A stretch of 64,000 nt of DNA, taken from assembly GCF_002078875.1 (NCBI RefSeq), contig NC_034412.1, positions 30,105,333-30,169,332 on the forward strand, in the 5' to 3' direction. Position numbers and translations under genes: made by a program. Position 1 is the stretch's first letter. Every line of letters begins with the position of its first letter. Shown one piece after another: positions 1-12,048 of this stretch. The notes below the pieces were generated by a model. That model was not told the origin of the DNA and made no database searches. It was given only the letters and a program-made list of their open reading frames with translations. The stretch is from Numida meleagris. Taxonomy: Eukaryota > Chordata > Aves > Galliformes > Numididae.

Positions 1-1571
1 GGAGCAGCTGCCACTTCTGCATCTTTGTGAAGGATAAAATGCAGACCTCCTCCTGCAGCCGGCAGAGCCCCGGGTAATAGAGGGGGAGCCCTGTTTTGCA
101 ATCTTGCCAAATGCAATTGAAATCCGAGGCTGCTCACAGCTGCTGTTTTGCTGTTTAATTGCTGCAAGCACTCTGGCAGTTTGGGATGGGTGTTTAGCAG
201 AGTAAGGAACTGTAAGAGATCTGCATATAGCGGTTTAATTAAAATTAGAGCAACTACTGGGAATTCTTATTTCCTGCCCAGTTTCAGGAGGTCCGTTTCT
301 GCTAAGGGCTCAGCACAGCACCGTTTCTGTCTCGCAGCCTTTCCCACTGCTCCCATCATCCAGTTCTGCCCCAGACCGATGAAATCTGAGCACGTACCAC
401 ATTCCTGCGACAGACTCCCACCACCACAGCTCTCCTAATGTAACAGACTACAGTAATGTGCTCCGCTCTACAATTTGTCGCACATATTTCCGTACACTTT
501 TGCTAAGTAATATTCCTGTTACATTACAGTATTTTTTTCTCCTGTAAGCTTTCTTTTGCTTGAGAGCAACAAAAACTTTTGACAAGTAATTATTATCTTA
601 ACGAACTTTCTGACTTGCTACACTGCTGACAGGCTTTTTCCTGAAGTAGTGGATCTATTACAGAGTGTGTTCTGGCAGAAGAACTCTGTTTTTGCTATCC
701 TCACTACTTCATGGCCATTTTAGGGCATGTGTTCTTGATGTCATTTCATTTTTCACGTGGTATTTTTCTGAAACTTGCTCTGCTTGCAAAAATTACCTTC
801 CCAGCCTCACTTTGGGGAGAGGGTTTTGAAACATCTGAGGTGTGCAAGGCTCAGGCCCCCGCATCACAGCGCTCAGTGCTGCAACACCAGAGCGATCTCA
901 CAGCGTGCAGCAGCCCGAGCTCCAAGCAGATCCTCTTAAAATGCAGGAGATGTAAGGAAGATTTTTAAAATATACATACTAGGGGTACTTTTAAAAAGAG
1001 GTGAAAAGAGACACATTATTAGTTTCTGGTACTAAAGAGCATGCTGATTTAGCTTTCCTTTTCCACCTGTAATTCGAAAACCTCGTTAAGGAAGGATTCA
1101 AGAAAAAAACCCTACCATTTAAAAAACTGCTCTGATCACCAACTCAGCCTCTTTATTTTACTTTACCTTGGGTATAACTATTTTCCCCTGGCTTCCCTCA
1201 GTGCTGCTGCCTTGTGCAGCTGCAGCAGCGGGATGGCGGCATGCAGGAGCACTTGCACCCTTCAGTGCCACCCGTTCAGCCACTCACTGTTTTCTGAAGG
1301 GTGAAGGTAATTGCAGGGCAGCGCGCGTGCTGCTCAGTATCAGAACAGGCTGGGGTTAAGTACACAGGACACCAGAAATGAGGAACTGAGGGTATATTCT
1401 AAAGCATGCCCACTGTATTTCAGTGATTTAAAGACTAAACAAAACATTCAATCATGTATAAGATTATTACACGTAATTATTCTGCAGCATGACTGTTTTC
1501 TAGATTTTTCTGGATGCTTCTTCTGATATGGCGGAAATCAATAACTTCCCGCTATCTCATGCTATTTTAAG
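1..1571 (+). other. PALLD: PALLD intron (partial), no exon seen
   Basis: This stretch lies upstream of the first recognisable palladin exon and ends in the acceptor TTTTAAG just before 1572. I looked for the preceding palladin exon, which should end in an Arg-rich linker, and did not find it. Short open stretches here, such as 148-438 and 1168-1526, have no protein-like character and lack matching splice sites. Confidence 0.6.
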
Positions 1572-4500
1572 GCCGCGATCTCGATCAAGGGACAGTGGAG
1601 ACGAAAACGAACCAATTCAGGAGCGGTTCTTCCGGCCCCATTTTCTGCAGGCCCCTGGAGATCTGACTGTTCAAGAAGGAAAACTCTGCCGGATGGACTG
1701 CAAGGTAAGTGCCAGGTACAGGACAGCAGCTACCTCTCTGTAACCTTGGCAGAGTCAAAAACCAAGTGGGATAAGAGACCTTGTAATGCTATTTTACTTA
1801 TTGGCAGCATCAGTCTCACGGCTTTTCAGCAAAAGTTGAGAGAAACTTGCATCCTCAGCAAGGAAATTGCTTCAGGCAAATCTTACAGCTAGCAGAAAAC
1901 TGAGTGTTAGAATTCATCTCCTTTGGGCTGTAGGGGGAAGCAGCACACACTACAAAGACTGTGCTTCTCCAGTTGAAGTCTTTTTACTACTTCAGTTTCC
2001 ATCCTCTGTTACTTTCAGACGCTCTAATTTTGATTTATGACTTTGCCTAACAGAACTGATGAAGGCTTGGGCTTCTGTTTCCTTTGCGATGGTCTAGCTG
2101 GGAGAAGCTGTTTGTTTTCACGCAGTACCCCAGCAAGTGGCAGGGCTTTTAGTAGTGCAGGACTCACGCACACAGACCTATCTGATGAAACGGAATACAG
2201 AGCTCAACGGTTAGTCAGCTGACATCTTTCTGTCTGCAAGTTTTCCACAAGAAATTAATTCAGAAAGGAGTACTTTTTCATTCCAGGTGAAGAGCAAAGG
2301 ATCAGAAAAGGCACAAGGTGTCACTCGTTGCAACCTTTTGTTGCAGTGTATTGCTATTTAGATTCTAGCATATCTAGCACTGATCTTTTTTCAGTCGTGC
2401 CTTTGAGACACCGTGGAATTCAGGGAGTTGGCTAGAAAGTAAGTAAATTAATACAACTGAGTCGATGTGTAATTAGGATAGAATTAGTTCTGTAAGTCTT
2501 GTCGTACACCTGCACTAGCAAACAAAACCAACCTTCTCTGAAGTAACAAGTCAGGACTCCTTCATTGTTTTTGCATGGCAAATAATTTCCCATTATTGTG
2601 TTTACACTGAAGGTTAGTGGATTACCAACACCCGATCTAAGCTGGCAACTAAATGGAAGACCAATTCGTCCTGACAGCTCTCACAAAATGCTGGTGCGTG
2701 AGAACGGGGTGCACTCCCTGATCATCGAACCGGTCACTGCGAGGGATGCGGGAATCTACACATGTGTTGCCAGCAATCGAGCTGGAGAAAATACGTTCAG
2801 CCTGGAGCTCGTTGTTGCAGGTAACGTCTTCATGCTGAGCACTGAAAGACTAACGCAGAAAATGCAAGTGCTGTCAAGTGACGTGGCTGAGGGATGGGGA
2901 ATGAGAAGAGGAAACCAAGCCCTGACAGAACTATAACATATCTCTAGGTGATACATTTATGTTATGTTTTGTCATAAGTTGAGTGGCGTGTGATCTCTGG
3001 GTACACTGTAAAGGGAAGAGGGTTGTTTTCATCCTGAGTAACAGCTGAGGCCACAAACCCGACTATTTACTTCAGTGTTGGTTTTTTTCCCATAGCAATC
3101 TGTGCAGACCCCTATCTACCTCTGGGTGGCTAGTACGATGTGGTTCACAGGACATGAGCTTAATGCCATTCCAATCAGCTGGCAGAGCATTTCCTTCTCC
3201 AATTAAAGGCTTGTCCCTTTCTGGAGGATGAAGAAGCACTGCTCTACAAGCACAGTGCAGCCAATGAATCTAGTCCTCAAGCTCTACACTTAAATTCTTC
3301 CAATGGCCAAAGGGGAGGAGGACGAAAACGCTCAACTCTATTAGACCTCACTTCTCCTTTATTAAAATAAAGATGTGACTGTTTTCTTCAGATGAAGCGG
3401 GGCTGGGCTTTGTGACTAATGAAAACAGCACTCAATTTTCCTGCCACTTAGATTTTTCCTTTATATACACAAAAGTGTCAGCAATACTGCAATCTTTATT
3501 TTCACAGCTAAGGAAGTACACAAAGCACCTGTGTTTATAGAGAAACTACAGAACACAGGTGTGACTGAGGGATTTCCAGTGCGACTGGAGTGTCGAATCT
3601 CGGGGGAACCATCACCTCAGATATTTTGGAAGAAAGAGAATGAGTCAATCACACACAATACTGACAGAGTGAGGTAAGAATGTATAAGAATAATCTCTCT
3701 GTGCCTAACTTCAGTAAAGATTTGTCCTGTAATACGAGTGAAAACCTAAAAGGTCACAAGAATGCTTTGTGCGAGCAGCACATCGTAAATATTAACTAGT
3801 TACTGTAATACTTTATGACATGTATTCAAACTTGCTGCCAGCAAGAGCTGGAATTAAAACGTTAGTTTTGTTTTCCAGCCTTGGACTTAAACAGCTGCCT
3901 TTGCACTTTAAGCAAGTGGAGTCGTAGTCTTGTCTAGAACCAAGACAAATGCATTGGTGAAAGCCTAGGCTCCTGTGTAAAACTATCCACTTCTCAGCAG
4001 AAATCTAGACACCTGACTCTGCTCTGCAGTGAAGCAAAATAACTTTCTTGAAGGGCAGTAGTGGGATAGCTGATATATCCGTACCGGGGCAAAATAACAA
4101 CACAGAAGTGGAAGAGGAACTGAACTATGCCTCTAGGTGTTCCTTCTTCCAGCTCCTGATCACCGGGAGCTAAAGCGTGCTCCATTTGGCCCAAAGCTGA
4201 GTTATATCCACTCACGTGGAACCAACTCCACGAGAGAATGGCTTTATGCACACTTTTCCCCAGCATTTAGTAAATGCTAGTTCAGAGCAACTGCAGCATC
4301 TCACTTCTATCACCTCCATTCCTTAGCACTTCGCTTTTCCCATGCTTCTGGGAACAAAGGCAGCTAAAAGCTGAGCCCAGTGCTGCTATTACAACATGGG
4401 AGCTTCTGTGAAACTAGCTTACGGGTTAGTGCTAGCCTTTAAATCATACAAAAAAAAAATCTCTATGGGGAAATACTATAGAGGTAGTGGAAAAAAAAAA

Positions 4501-6301
4501 GTCATTATATATATTCATTTTATTTCTAAGATCTGTAAGTTTGTCATCAATATTTGACAGCATTTTGTAGGAATGTTTAAGAGAAAACTCCTGATATATC
4601 AAAAGAAAAGGAACTCATTACTGATGTGGCACTGTAATAAATCATTGCTGTCCTCAGTAAATACAAATATTCAGTACCTCTGTTCTCAAGTCAAGTCTTG
4701 TATCCCTTCCTCACAAAATCTGGATAAGTTCTGAAATCCCTACAACTTAAATCTGATTTCCAGATGTCCTTATCTGTCACTTTGAAAGAGTAGTTGCTCT
4801 GGGTGGTTTTTGCTTCTTTCTTTTTAATACAGGATATTAAAGCACCAAATTTTCAAGCCTACTCAACTTTTCATTTACCACTTGCTAATTTCAGAGGAAG
4901 TTTCACATTAATTAGAAGTGGAGTATGTACTTAATGTCTAACTAGGATGGGGTCTGTTCATAATGACATTTACATGTCTGCACTGTTTTTCAATTTAAGT
5001 TGTAATTTGCTACTTCTCTTTTGTTCAGCATGCACCAGGACAACTATGGCTACATCTGCCTGCTTATTCAGGGAGCTACAAAAGAAGATGCCGGCTGGTA
5101 CACTGTTTCAGCTAAGAATGAGGCCGGGATTGTGTCTTGCACTGCCAGGTTGGATGTTTATAGTAAGTGACTTCCTTTTTCGTGATCTCCTGAATCCCTA
5201 AAAAGCAACAGTTCTACAAGTGTCAGTTTGTTCACAGAATCGTTTACATTGGTCTCTTTTTCTTTTGTTTATAGTTTCTCCTCAATAATAGCGATCCACA
5301 TCAAGACAACAAATGCTCTGTCAAAGTACTTTCACCATCTTTCAGATACCTAAAGCAAAACAAGCATGCATGCTCTCTATTTTTGCTTAGTATATTAAAT
5401 ATAGCTAATTAACAACAGATAACGGCATGATTAGATGACTTGTGGATCATTATTACTATTACTCTGCTAGCACTTCCCTAACCTCTTGTCTTCTTTTCCA
5501 CCTTAGTCTATAGTACACCTGTGACAACTACCAGAAGTGTAGTAGATGTAGCCTGTCTGCCTAATTATGTAGTTTGTTCCAAAGCAGCCCCTTACACAGT
5601 GAATATTTTCTTAAACTAAAAATCCATTACCGATCCCCTCATAACAAGAAGAAATGAGTGGGAAAATGGGAAAGGTAGATGCTTTCTGGGCTGGCAATGA
5701 TAGGGAGACTTATGAGTTAGAGCCTTGGTTCAACGTTCTTCTGGATTCAAGGGGTGGCGGTGGCAACCAGATGATTTCCTTTCCCATTACAGCCAGCAAC
5801 CCTAGAGCAGGCTGACACTGTAATATTAGTGCACAGAAACACGTACCTCACTGTTAACCTTCTCACTGATACTAGGAAAGGTAGAAAGCAATGCCAAAGA
5901 GGCAAGGTAACAACCACAGATGCTTGTTTTTACTCACCACGTTTGGAGGTGAAACTAGATGCTGAGGAAAAAAATAAACGCACCAAGAAATGAAACTTAC
6001 CTTTCATGTAATCCTTTTCTGCTGCCCGGAAATGAGTGTCTCTTTACGAAGGGTAGGTTATGAATCTGATACGCATCGTTGCAGAGATGACAATGCCTAA
6101 TTTTTCTTCTTTTCTTTTTAATCTATAGCTCAGTGGCAACAACCACCTCAGACAACCAAGCCAAAGAAAGTGCGGCCCTCAACCAGCCGCTACGCTGCAC
6201 TGTGTGACCAAGGACTAGACATCAAAGCAGCTTTCCAGCCAGAGGCAAATCCAGTCCATCTGACAATGCAGTCCGGTTTGGTAGAGAGCGATGATCTGTA
6301 G
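1572..6301 (+). CDS. PALLD: Palladin C-terminal exons (two Ig domains and tail)
   Basis: Palladin is an actin-associated scaffold of stress fibres, focal adhesions and Z-discs. Five coding exons are visible: 1572-1704, 2613-2820, 3508-3673, 5029-5162 and 6129-6301, each with AG acceptor and GT donor and with phases that join without a break (the first base of 1572 completes a codon started upstream). They encode an Arg/Ser linker with SRSRDSGDENE, an Ig domain (Cys in RMDCK, Trp in DLSWQL, DAGIYTCVASN), a second Ig domain (VRLECRISG, IFWKKENE, DAGWYTVSAKNEAG) and a basic tail with KPKKVRPS that ends ESDDL-TAG at 6301. The order and sequence match the C terminus of vertebrate palladin very closely. 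The gene is 5'-truncated by the window edge. The last Ig has Val where the F-strand Cys normally sits, which is also my memory of mammalian palladin. Confidence 0.97.
1705..6128 (+). other. PALLD: PALLD introns within the window
   Basis: Four introns: 1705-2612, 2821-3507, 3674-5028 and 5163-6128. All begin GTAA and end AG, with donors GTAAGT, GTAACG, GTAAGA and GTAAGT. I found no nested gene, tRNA or clear interspersed repeat in them. The minus-strand open stretch at 3994-4266 looks like chance. Confidence 0.85.
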
Positions 6302-8290
6302 ATCCGAGCCACCACTTCCATCATCTTCTTTCAAAGCAGAAACACTGAAAGCCATTGCCTTGACCAATGATACTCCTATGTCACTTTATGCAAAGGCAGA
6401 CACCTTCAAGTACAAAAGATAAACAACAAACACAATAACCATGTATTCCTTACTCAATATACCAAATTAGAAGAATAGGTAGATTATTAATAGAAATGTA
6501 CACGTTGCACAACAAATCACATTCACCATTGCCTTATACCTAAGTTGCTTCAGCTCTTATGAATAACTCTTTTCATAAAGGCCAAAACGCATCAGTGAGA
6601 CAGACTTTTCAGAAGAAACACTATCACCACATGCCTTCGTAAGCAGTAAGTGGATGTTACACGATGCTAATGGTGCGAGATGTGTTATTTGAGGCCATTA
6701 GATGACAAAGAAAACTAGGCTGTATGGTAATCTATAGTTCTAAAATGGCAATGCATTCTGATAGCTACAGTGAACAAGTGCAATATTGTAATAAAAAAGG
6801 AAGAGACAAGGAAGAGAAATGTAAGCAAATGCTGTATCTCTGCAAACTGCTTTTTATTCTACAATGAAAATAATACTTTGCCTTAAATGCCGTTAATATG
6901 GACAATTCTATAAAGCAACACTGACGCCCCAATTTTAAATTCTTTTGTATTTTTCCTTTCTGCCACCTAGGAGAAGGCTTACTTACAAACACACAGAAAA
7001 GACGGTTAAGCATGAATGATTTAACCTCTTCAAACTAATGAAGAAGATATGTAACACAGTCTACTCCAGATCATAAATCTTAGTAATCTAGAGGAGAAAA
7101 AGTGCCGACAGTATGAACCGCTGCAGTAGATTGCTGCCAGGGGTGGGAGGGGGACAGGGCAAGAGGCTGAAACTCTCCGTGGATTTCCCGCAGACAGCCC
7201 GCAACCTCCTAACACTCCCGTTGAAGAGTCTGAAATTCTAAGGTGAGCTGAAAACTAAGGAATGTATGTATGGGCCATTTGACTGCTTAGCACTTGAGTA
7301 ACGCGTGTGAGGATTTTAGAAATGCATAGTAAGTGAGAAGTGGGTGAGACTGCAGTAGGAATTTCAATGACAAGTAAACACCATGGGTGATAAGCTTGCA
7401 AATCCGAGGAAGCAGAAGGTGATGGACAAAACAAGAAAATTTGCACCACTTTTTCTTCTTAACACAGCACGTGTCTCTGGATTAACTTTTTTTCTCATCC
7501 TTCCTGTTGTAGGCGAACAACAGCTCTTTTAATGGGTAGGGGCTGTGTGCAGTAGATGATTCTGACTGCTTTCAGAATGCAAGGCAAATCCGCATCAAAC
7601 TGGAGCCCTACCTCGTCAGAGCCGACAAGGTAGTTTTAAATTAGAACCAAATGAATTACAGATGAAGGGGAGGGAGGGATGGAAGAGTTACTAGGCCTGA
7701 CAAGAAAAATGAGTGTTTGATGGTACGAGCATACTTTGCTATGAAAGGAAAACACTGTATTCCTTATATGAAGCACATACATGGTATCTTTCATTATTTA
7801 TAATAAAAGTGTTGAAATCTTTTATCCCAGTTCAGTTATTCAGAAGTCCTGTACTTAGTTGGTTTTTTTATTTTGTAACTGTGTACACCATATATTGCAT
7901 TACTGCTATACGTGTATTGCTTTGTAAGTACACAAAGTTTGTTTGTTTTTTTTTTAGTGACTAATAAACTTTAGCACATAAGTTAGTACTATTCTATGCA
8001 AATCGGTGCAGGACATGACCAGTTCTGGGTATCGTTCCTCTAAATTAATGTCATGCTTTGTCGTACGGGAATAATCTGATTATATTCTAGAAGAAGTATG
8101 TCATATCATTTGCAAAATTTTTCACAAATGTGACATGCTAATTTACTTTTTTTGTTTAGCTTCACTAGCGTTATTTTGCCACTCTCTATTTGTATTTATA
8201 AAAAATGTACTATCATTACTTTGGATTGTTGTGCTGGTATAATGTGGGTTTAACATCAATAAATATTACACAAATAAATAGGCTTTCTTC
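6302..8290 (+). other. PALLD: PALLD 3' UTR
   Basis: About 2 kb of AT-rich sequence follows the palladin stop codon. AATAAA is found at 7963-7968, 8258-8263 and 8273-8278. The last two sit together and are followed by plain AT-rich sequence, so the distal 3' end is probably near 8290. The end is inferred from signals only. Confidence 0.6.
8258..8278 (+). terminator. PALLD polyadenylation signals (paired AATAAA)
   Basis: Two AATAAA hexamers lie 15 nt apart at 8258 and 8273, about 1.96 kb after the PALLD stop. A third at 7963 could give a shorter 3' UTR. Confidence 0.5.
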
Positions 8291-8713
8291 TGGTAAAGAC
8301 TATTAACTGTTTTGGTACGAGCATGCAAGATTTAGACATTTAATTATTAGGAATTTAATGAAACAAGGGCTAGATGAAACATCTACAATTGACTAGAATT
8401 TGTTTATCGTACCATTCTTTTTGTGTCTCAATCTTTTTTATTTCTTTTTTTTTAAGAGGGACATGACTCTCTTCTGTGAAAGTTTGTCTTAATTTAGGTA
8501 CATGAAGATGCTTTTTTAGACCAGACGTTAGGAATACATTCAGGTCTATTTCATGTCTCTAGTAATTGCTGCATGACATCACTAATAACTGATTCTAAGT
8601 GAAAGGGTAAAAAAAGTAAAATTGATTTTAAGTCCAAGCGCAGTTAAATTGGTTTAAGAACAGACTTCTAGAAAGCACCAAAATCAAACGAAGAAAATGT
8701 TAAGATGATGTAC
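8291..8713. other. AT-rich spacer past PALLD
   Basis: No exon, repeat or RNA gene was recognised between the PALLD poly(A) signals and the candidate minus-strand exon at 8714. Confidence 0.5.
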
Positions 8714-8780
8714 CTGTAAAATCCATGCACGCCTCCCTCCAGCTGCGCCGCCAGCGTGCGCCGCTCGAACTTCAGCTCTC
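8714..8780 (-). pseudogene. Candidate exon, GC-rich, near PALLD 3' end
   Basis: On the minus strand the acceptor TTTTAATCAG is followed by a 67-bp segment and the donor GTACATC. One frame is fully open and reads ELKFERRTLAAQLEGG, then VHGFYR, with phase 2 at each end. The segment is far more GC- and CpG-rich than the AT-rich DNA around it, as expected of an exon. Its phase does not match the end of the candidate exon at 10668, so another exon between them or a frameshift would be needed. The product is unknown. Confidence 0.35.
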
Positions 8781-9525
8781 CTGATTAAAACGTAGCAGTG
8801 AAGCTTTCTGACTTACGTGCCCCCATTTTCTAGGGTTTTTTTTGGCCTGCTTCAATGCAGGAAGCCGCATTGAACATTACCTAACTAACTTCTCCTTCTT
8901 TCCTGTCTGTACAAAAATACTGGGACAGCTGCAAGATAATCAGTTTTTTCTTTTAGGCTTACATTGCAAGCACTGATCACTACAAAGAGAATTATCACTG
9001 CAACTAAGTGAGTACTGACATTAATGGCAATAGTACAACTGACTGAACTCAGTGGAGTTCTGTCTGCTTACGGTAAATGTATCTTTGGCTAGGAGACTGA
9101 AAAAATGAGACAGACTGCTCTTGTGAGCTAGTTACGATGAGATCATCATCACTTTTTGTCTCTGCATATATGTACACACACGCAAGTAGTAAATCACATC
9201 CCTAAGCAGCAAAGTTGTTCTTAAGAAAACATTCAACTGTGCTGTTCCTTAGTTACTGGGGCTGTTTGCATTCACAGAGTCAGAGATAGAAGTGTGGCAC
9301 ACAAAAAACAAATGACATACTTTTCAAGCCAAAACCCGATGTTCTTGGAAGCATCAAAGTAACTTTCAGCAGTTTAATCTTCCTCCCAAAACTCCAAAGA
9401 CAGATAGCATTATCTGAAAGTGCACTTTGAACACTTTGTATGAGGGGTAGCATGCTTATCAGCCAAGTGTGTTCAGAGCAATCCCAAGACTCGATACAAC
9501 TGCGTTTGAGGTGCTGACAGAAATC
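8781..9525. other. Gene-free stretch
   Basis: AT-rich sequence with no clear exon or repeat before the CR1 fragment at 9526. Confidence 0.45.
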
Positions 9526-9765
9526 TCTCATAGAATCATTAAGGTTGGAAAAGGTCTCTAAGATCAGCGAGTCCGACCCCAGACCATGCCCACCAACCAT
9601 GTCCTTCAGTGCCTCATCTCCATGGTTCCTGAACCCCTCCAGGGGCACTGACCCCAGCCCGTCCCAGGGCAGCCCGTGCCGGTGCCTCACCCCTCGTTCT
9701 GAGAAGAAATTCTTAATACCCAACCTGACCCTCCCCAGTGCAACTTGAGGCCACCGGGAGCCATG
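9526..9765 (-). mobile_element. CR1 LINE 3' fragment, antisense
   Basis: The plus strand reads CATAGAATCATTAAGGTTGG followed by the reverse complement of a CR1 3' region (GACCATGTCCTTCAGTG-like and CTGAGAAGAAATTCTTAA-like blocks). The element therefore lies on the minus strand with its 3' end at the low coordinate. It is short and 5'-truncated, as is usual for CR1. A long minus-strand open stretch at 9280-9831 runs partly through it. Confidence 0.8.
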
Positions 9766-10667
9766 TACAAAATTCCACATCCACGAAGTTGGGTTTTTTT
9801 TTTCAGTCCATAGGGTACCTTTACACAGCATAAAACTTATCCTGCAACTAACTTACTTCATAACAACAGCAACAATTAACATGAATATACTTCTTTCCAT
9901 AATAGCCAGCTGCAGGTTGGGGATCAAATCCAAACTACAGTCCAGTGTGAAACCCCAGCTTATATAGTATAGTCTCTTTCTGTGCTACCACTTTCAGAGG
10001 CTATTTTCATTCATTCATTTTGTATTATAATAACTGCCTCAATTTCCCACATACGGGGACCTACAACCCTAGCTCCTCAAGCAGCCCCAACAGCTTTAAT
10101 ACAAACGTCCTCCATGAGATCGTATTACTCATCATGTCATGATGCTAAGGGGAGCGGCTGCGTGCTCCAGCTGCGAGACCCAACTGCCAAACACACACGC
10201 TGTATAGCTGGAGTAATGCACAGTTTGGAAATGCCTGCTCAAATGATGCATGTTGACAGCAGACTCGAGTCACTGCCTCACAGTTCAGCTGTACATGCCA
10301 GTAATAGAACTTGCCTGTGGTTACGCTCTTTCTCCTGACCAGGCAAAAAGGAAAAGCCCCTCCCCTGCACAGCATTTCTACATGAACAGAGCCACAAGCA
10401 CATCAGACACAGCAGACAGCTGAAAAAGCATCTCCTGCCCCAAGAAACTTAATTACAATCTGTTCCAGACAACTCATAGTACCCCTCAAACATGTTGTAA
10501 AGCAAGGAATTCTCATTCAAAATCAGCCACAATTTGCGATCTTTACATTATTAATGCATAAACTAATCCCACGCTGCACTCAAATCTCTAATAAAAATGT
10601 CATTGTTTGAAAGAACGCTCAGCTCACTCACAATTACAGCAAAAGACTAAATAGCGAGAAACAGTAC
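9766..10667. other. Gene-free stretch
   Basis: No convincing exon or repeat. The open stretch at 9982-10338 has no splice sites or family resemblance. Confidence 0.45.
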
Positions 10668-10844
10668 CTGCACAATCCTTTCAGCAGCTCTTGAGGAGGA
10701 GGATGAATGCAGCAACACTTGGAAGGACAAATTCTTCATTTGTAATAAAACTGTAGTGCAAATAGGTAAACCCTGCAGGAGAGCCAAGTCTTGCAGTTGC
10801 TGTCACGTTCCAGTTCTGTAGTAGCACAAATGGCCCAGAAACAG
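10668..10844 (-). pseudogene. Candidate exon with internal frameshift
   Basis: The minus strand has acceptor TCCACGTTCTGCAG, 177 bp, and donor CAG|GTACTG. The first part is open in one frame (AVSGPFVLLQNWNVTATARL) and reaches a stop near the exon end. The second part is protein-like in another frame (ICTTVLLQMKNLSFQVLLHS, then RAAERIVQ) up to the donor. The two parts meet around 10766-10772, so one inserted or lost base would make a single open exon. Its 5' phase matches the candidate exon at 11986-12048. An alternative is a shorter exon starting at an inner AG in the second frame, which would need no frameshift. The family is unknown. Confidence 0.5.
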
Positions 10845-11013
10845 CTGCAGAACGTGGAGAAAAAATAAGCACAGGGCCAACAGTCAGCATGACCACATCA
10901 TTTACAGCAGCAGCACTACAAACCTCATCATACCGAGTGGATTAGGGTGGGGCTTTTTTCCCTTGCCCTTTTTTATCATTATTTTTTAAACACATAACTA
11001 AATACATTATCTA

Positions 11014-11059
<46 letters not shown>

Positions 11060-11985
11060 CTCTCAACCCAGAAATCACAGTTATTCTACAGAGAAGAACC
11101 TAAGATATAAAAAGACATTATCAGGGATTGGACCTTTCCAAGTTACCGTGTAAGGTGTTAAAATTACCTACTAAGATTAGGCTTCCCATGCAACAGGCAC
11201 CACGTCACGTCTCTGCTCCAGTAGAACTAGTGGATTTTGGTGGTGATTTTGTGGGTTTGTTTTAACCTGCAGTATTTGCCTGAACAACTGCTGAAGTTAG
11301 TTATATATATACAAAAAGGCCTGTCAAAGAGAAAATCAGTCTCTTTTTACCATTCCCTAGTACAGGGCACCATTCTATTTCTTCCCATCAACATAGTAAC
11401 AGACCTCCTCCTACAATACTTTAGAATCAAACGTATAGGACATTTTTGTAATATAATGTTAATCTAAAATAAATAGAAGTTTTACCTTTCTCAAATTCTG
11501 TATTCACTAACTTCAGCTGTACAACCTCTCATCTTTTATAAATTCATGCAACAGTTAACAAAAAGAAAAAATGTAATTCAAGAACTGCAGTAGGAATAGG
11601 TTCAGATTCACTTTCCACTAGAAAAAAAAAGTAATTTCACAATCTAAATTTCCAAATCTAAAAATAGCATTTTAATACTAAATCATTACTATGAGTTGTT
11701 TCCCTCAGAAACAGTTAAAAAGCCTAACAGAAGAATGAAGGAATTCTGAACTTACTAAACACTTGCACACTTTCAAGTACTTTTTTTTCAGAGCACCAAA
11801 TCCATTAAAAGAAGCAACCAGTTCTCTAACAACAGAACAAAGGTTTTGTTGGCAATTGTTAGTGTTTTCTTACAATTTATAAGAACAGGTACAAGAAAAG
11901 GAAGTAGTCTTCATTCTGGAACAATGAATTTCTGGTCAGCCTGTGCATTTTAAGAGTGAAGGCAGGTTGTTACAGTGTTCCTAAC
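10845..11985. other. Gene-free stretch around the (GT)n tract
   Basis: AT-rich sequence. Apart from the (GT)n tract at 11019-11057 I see no feature. Confidence 0.45.
11019..11057. repeat. (GT)n microsatellite
   Basis: About 19 uninterrupted GT units. A likely polymorphic marker with no coding role. Confidence 0.97.
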
Positions 11986-12048
11986 CTCTAGTTCCAAGGA
12001 CAAACACGTCGGTTATCCGACTTTGTCCAGGGCGAGCAGCATCCAAAT
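11986..12048 (-). pseudogene. Candidate 63-bp exon
   Basis: The minus strand shows TTCTTGTTTCGTCTTAG as acceptor and GTTAGG as donor around 63 bp. One frame is open and reads LDAARPGQSRITDVFVLGTR, with phases (2 bases, 20 codons, 1 base) that join to the first frame of the exon at 10844. It is CpG-containing in AT-rich surroundings. I cannot name the protein. Confidence 0.42.

Noticed and set aside
9280..9831. 183-codon minus-strand open frame
   Set aside because: A large part is a CR1 3' fragment. The rest has no splice sites or homologue that I recognise.
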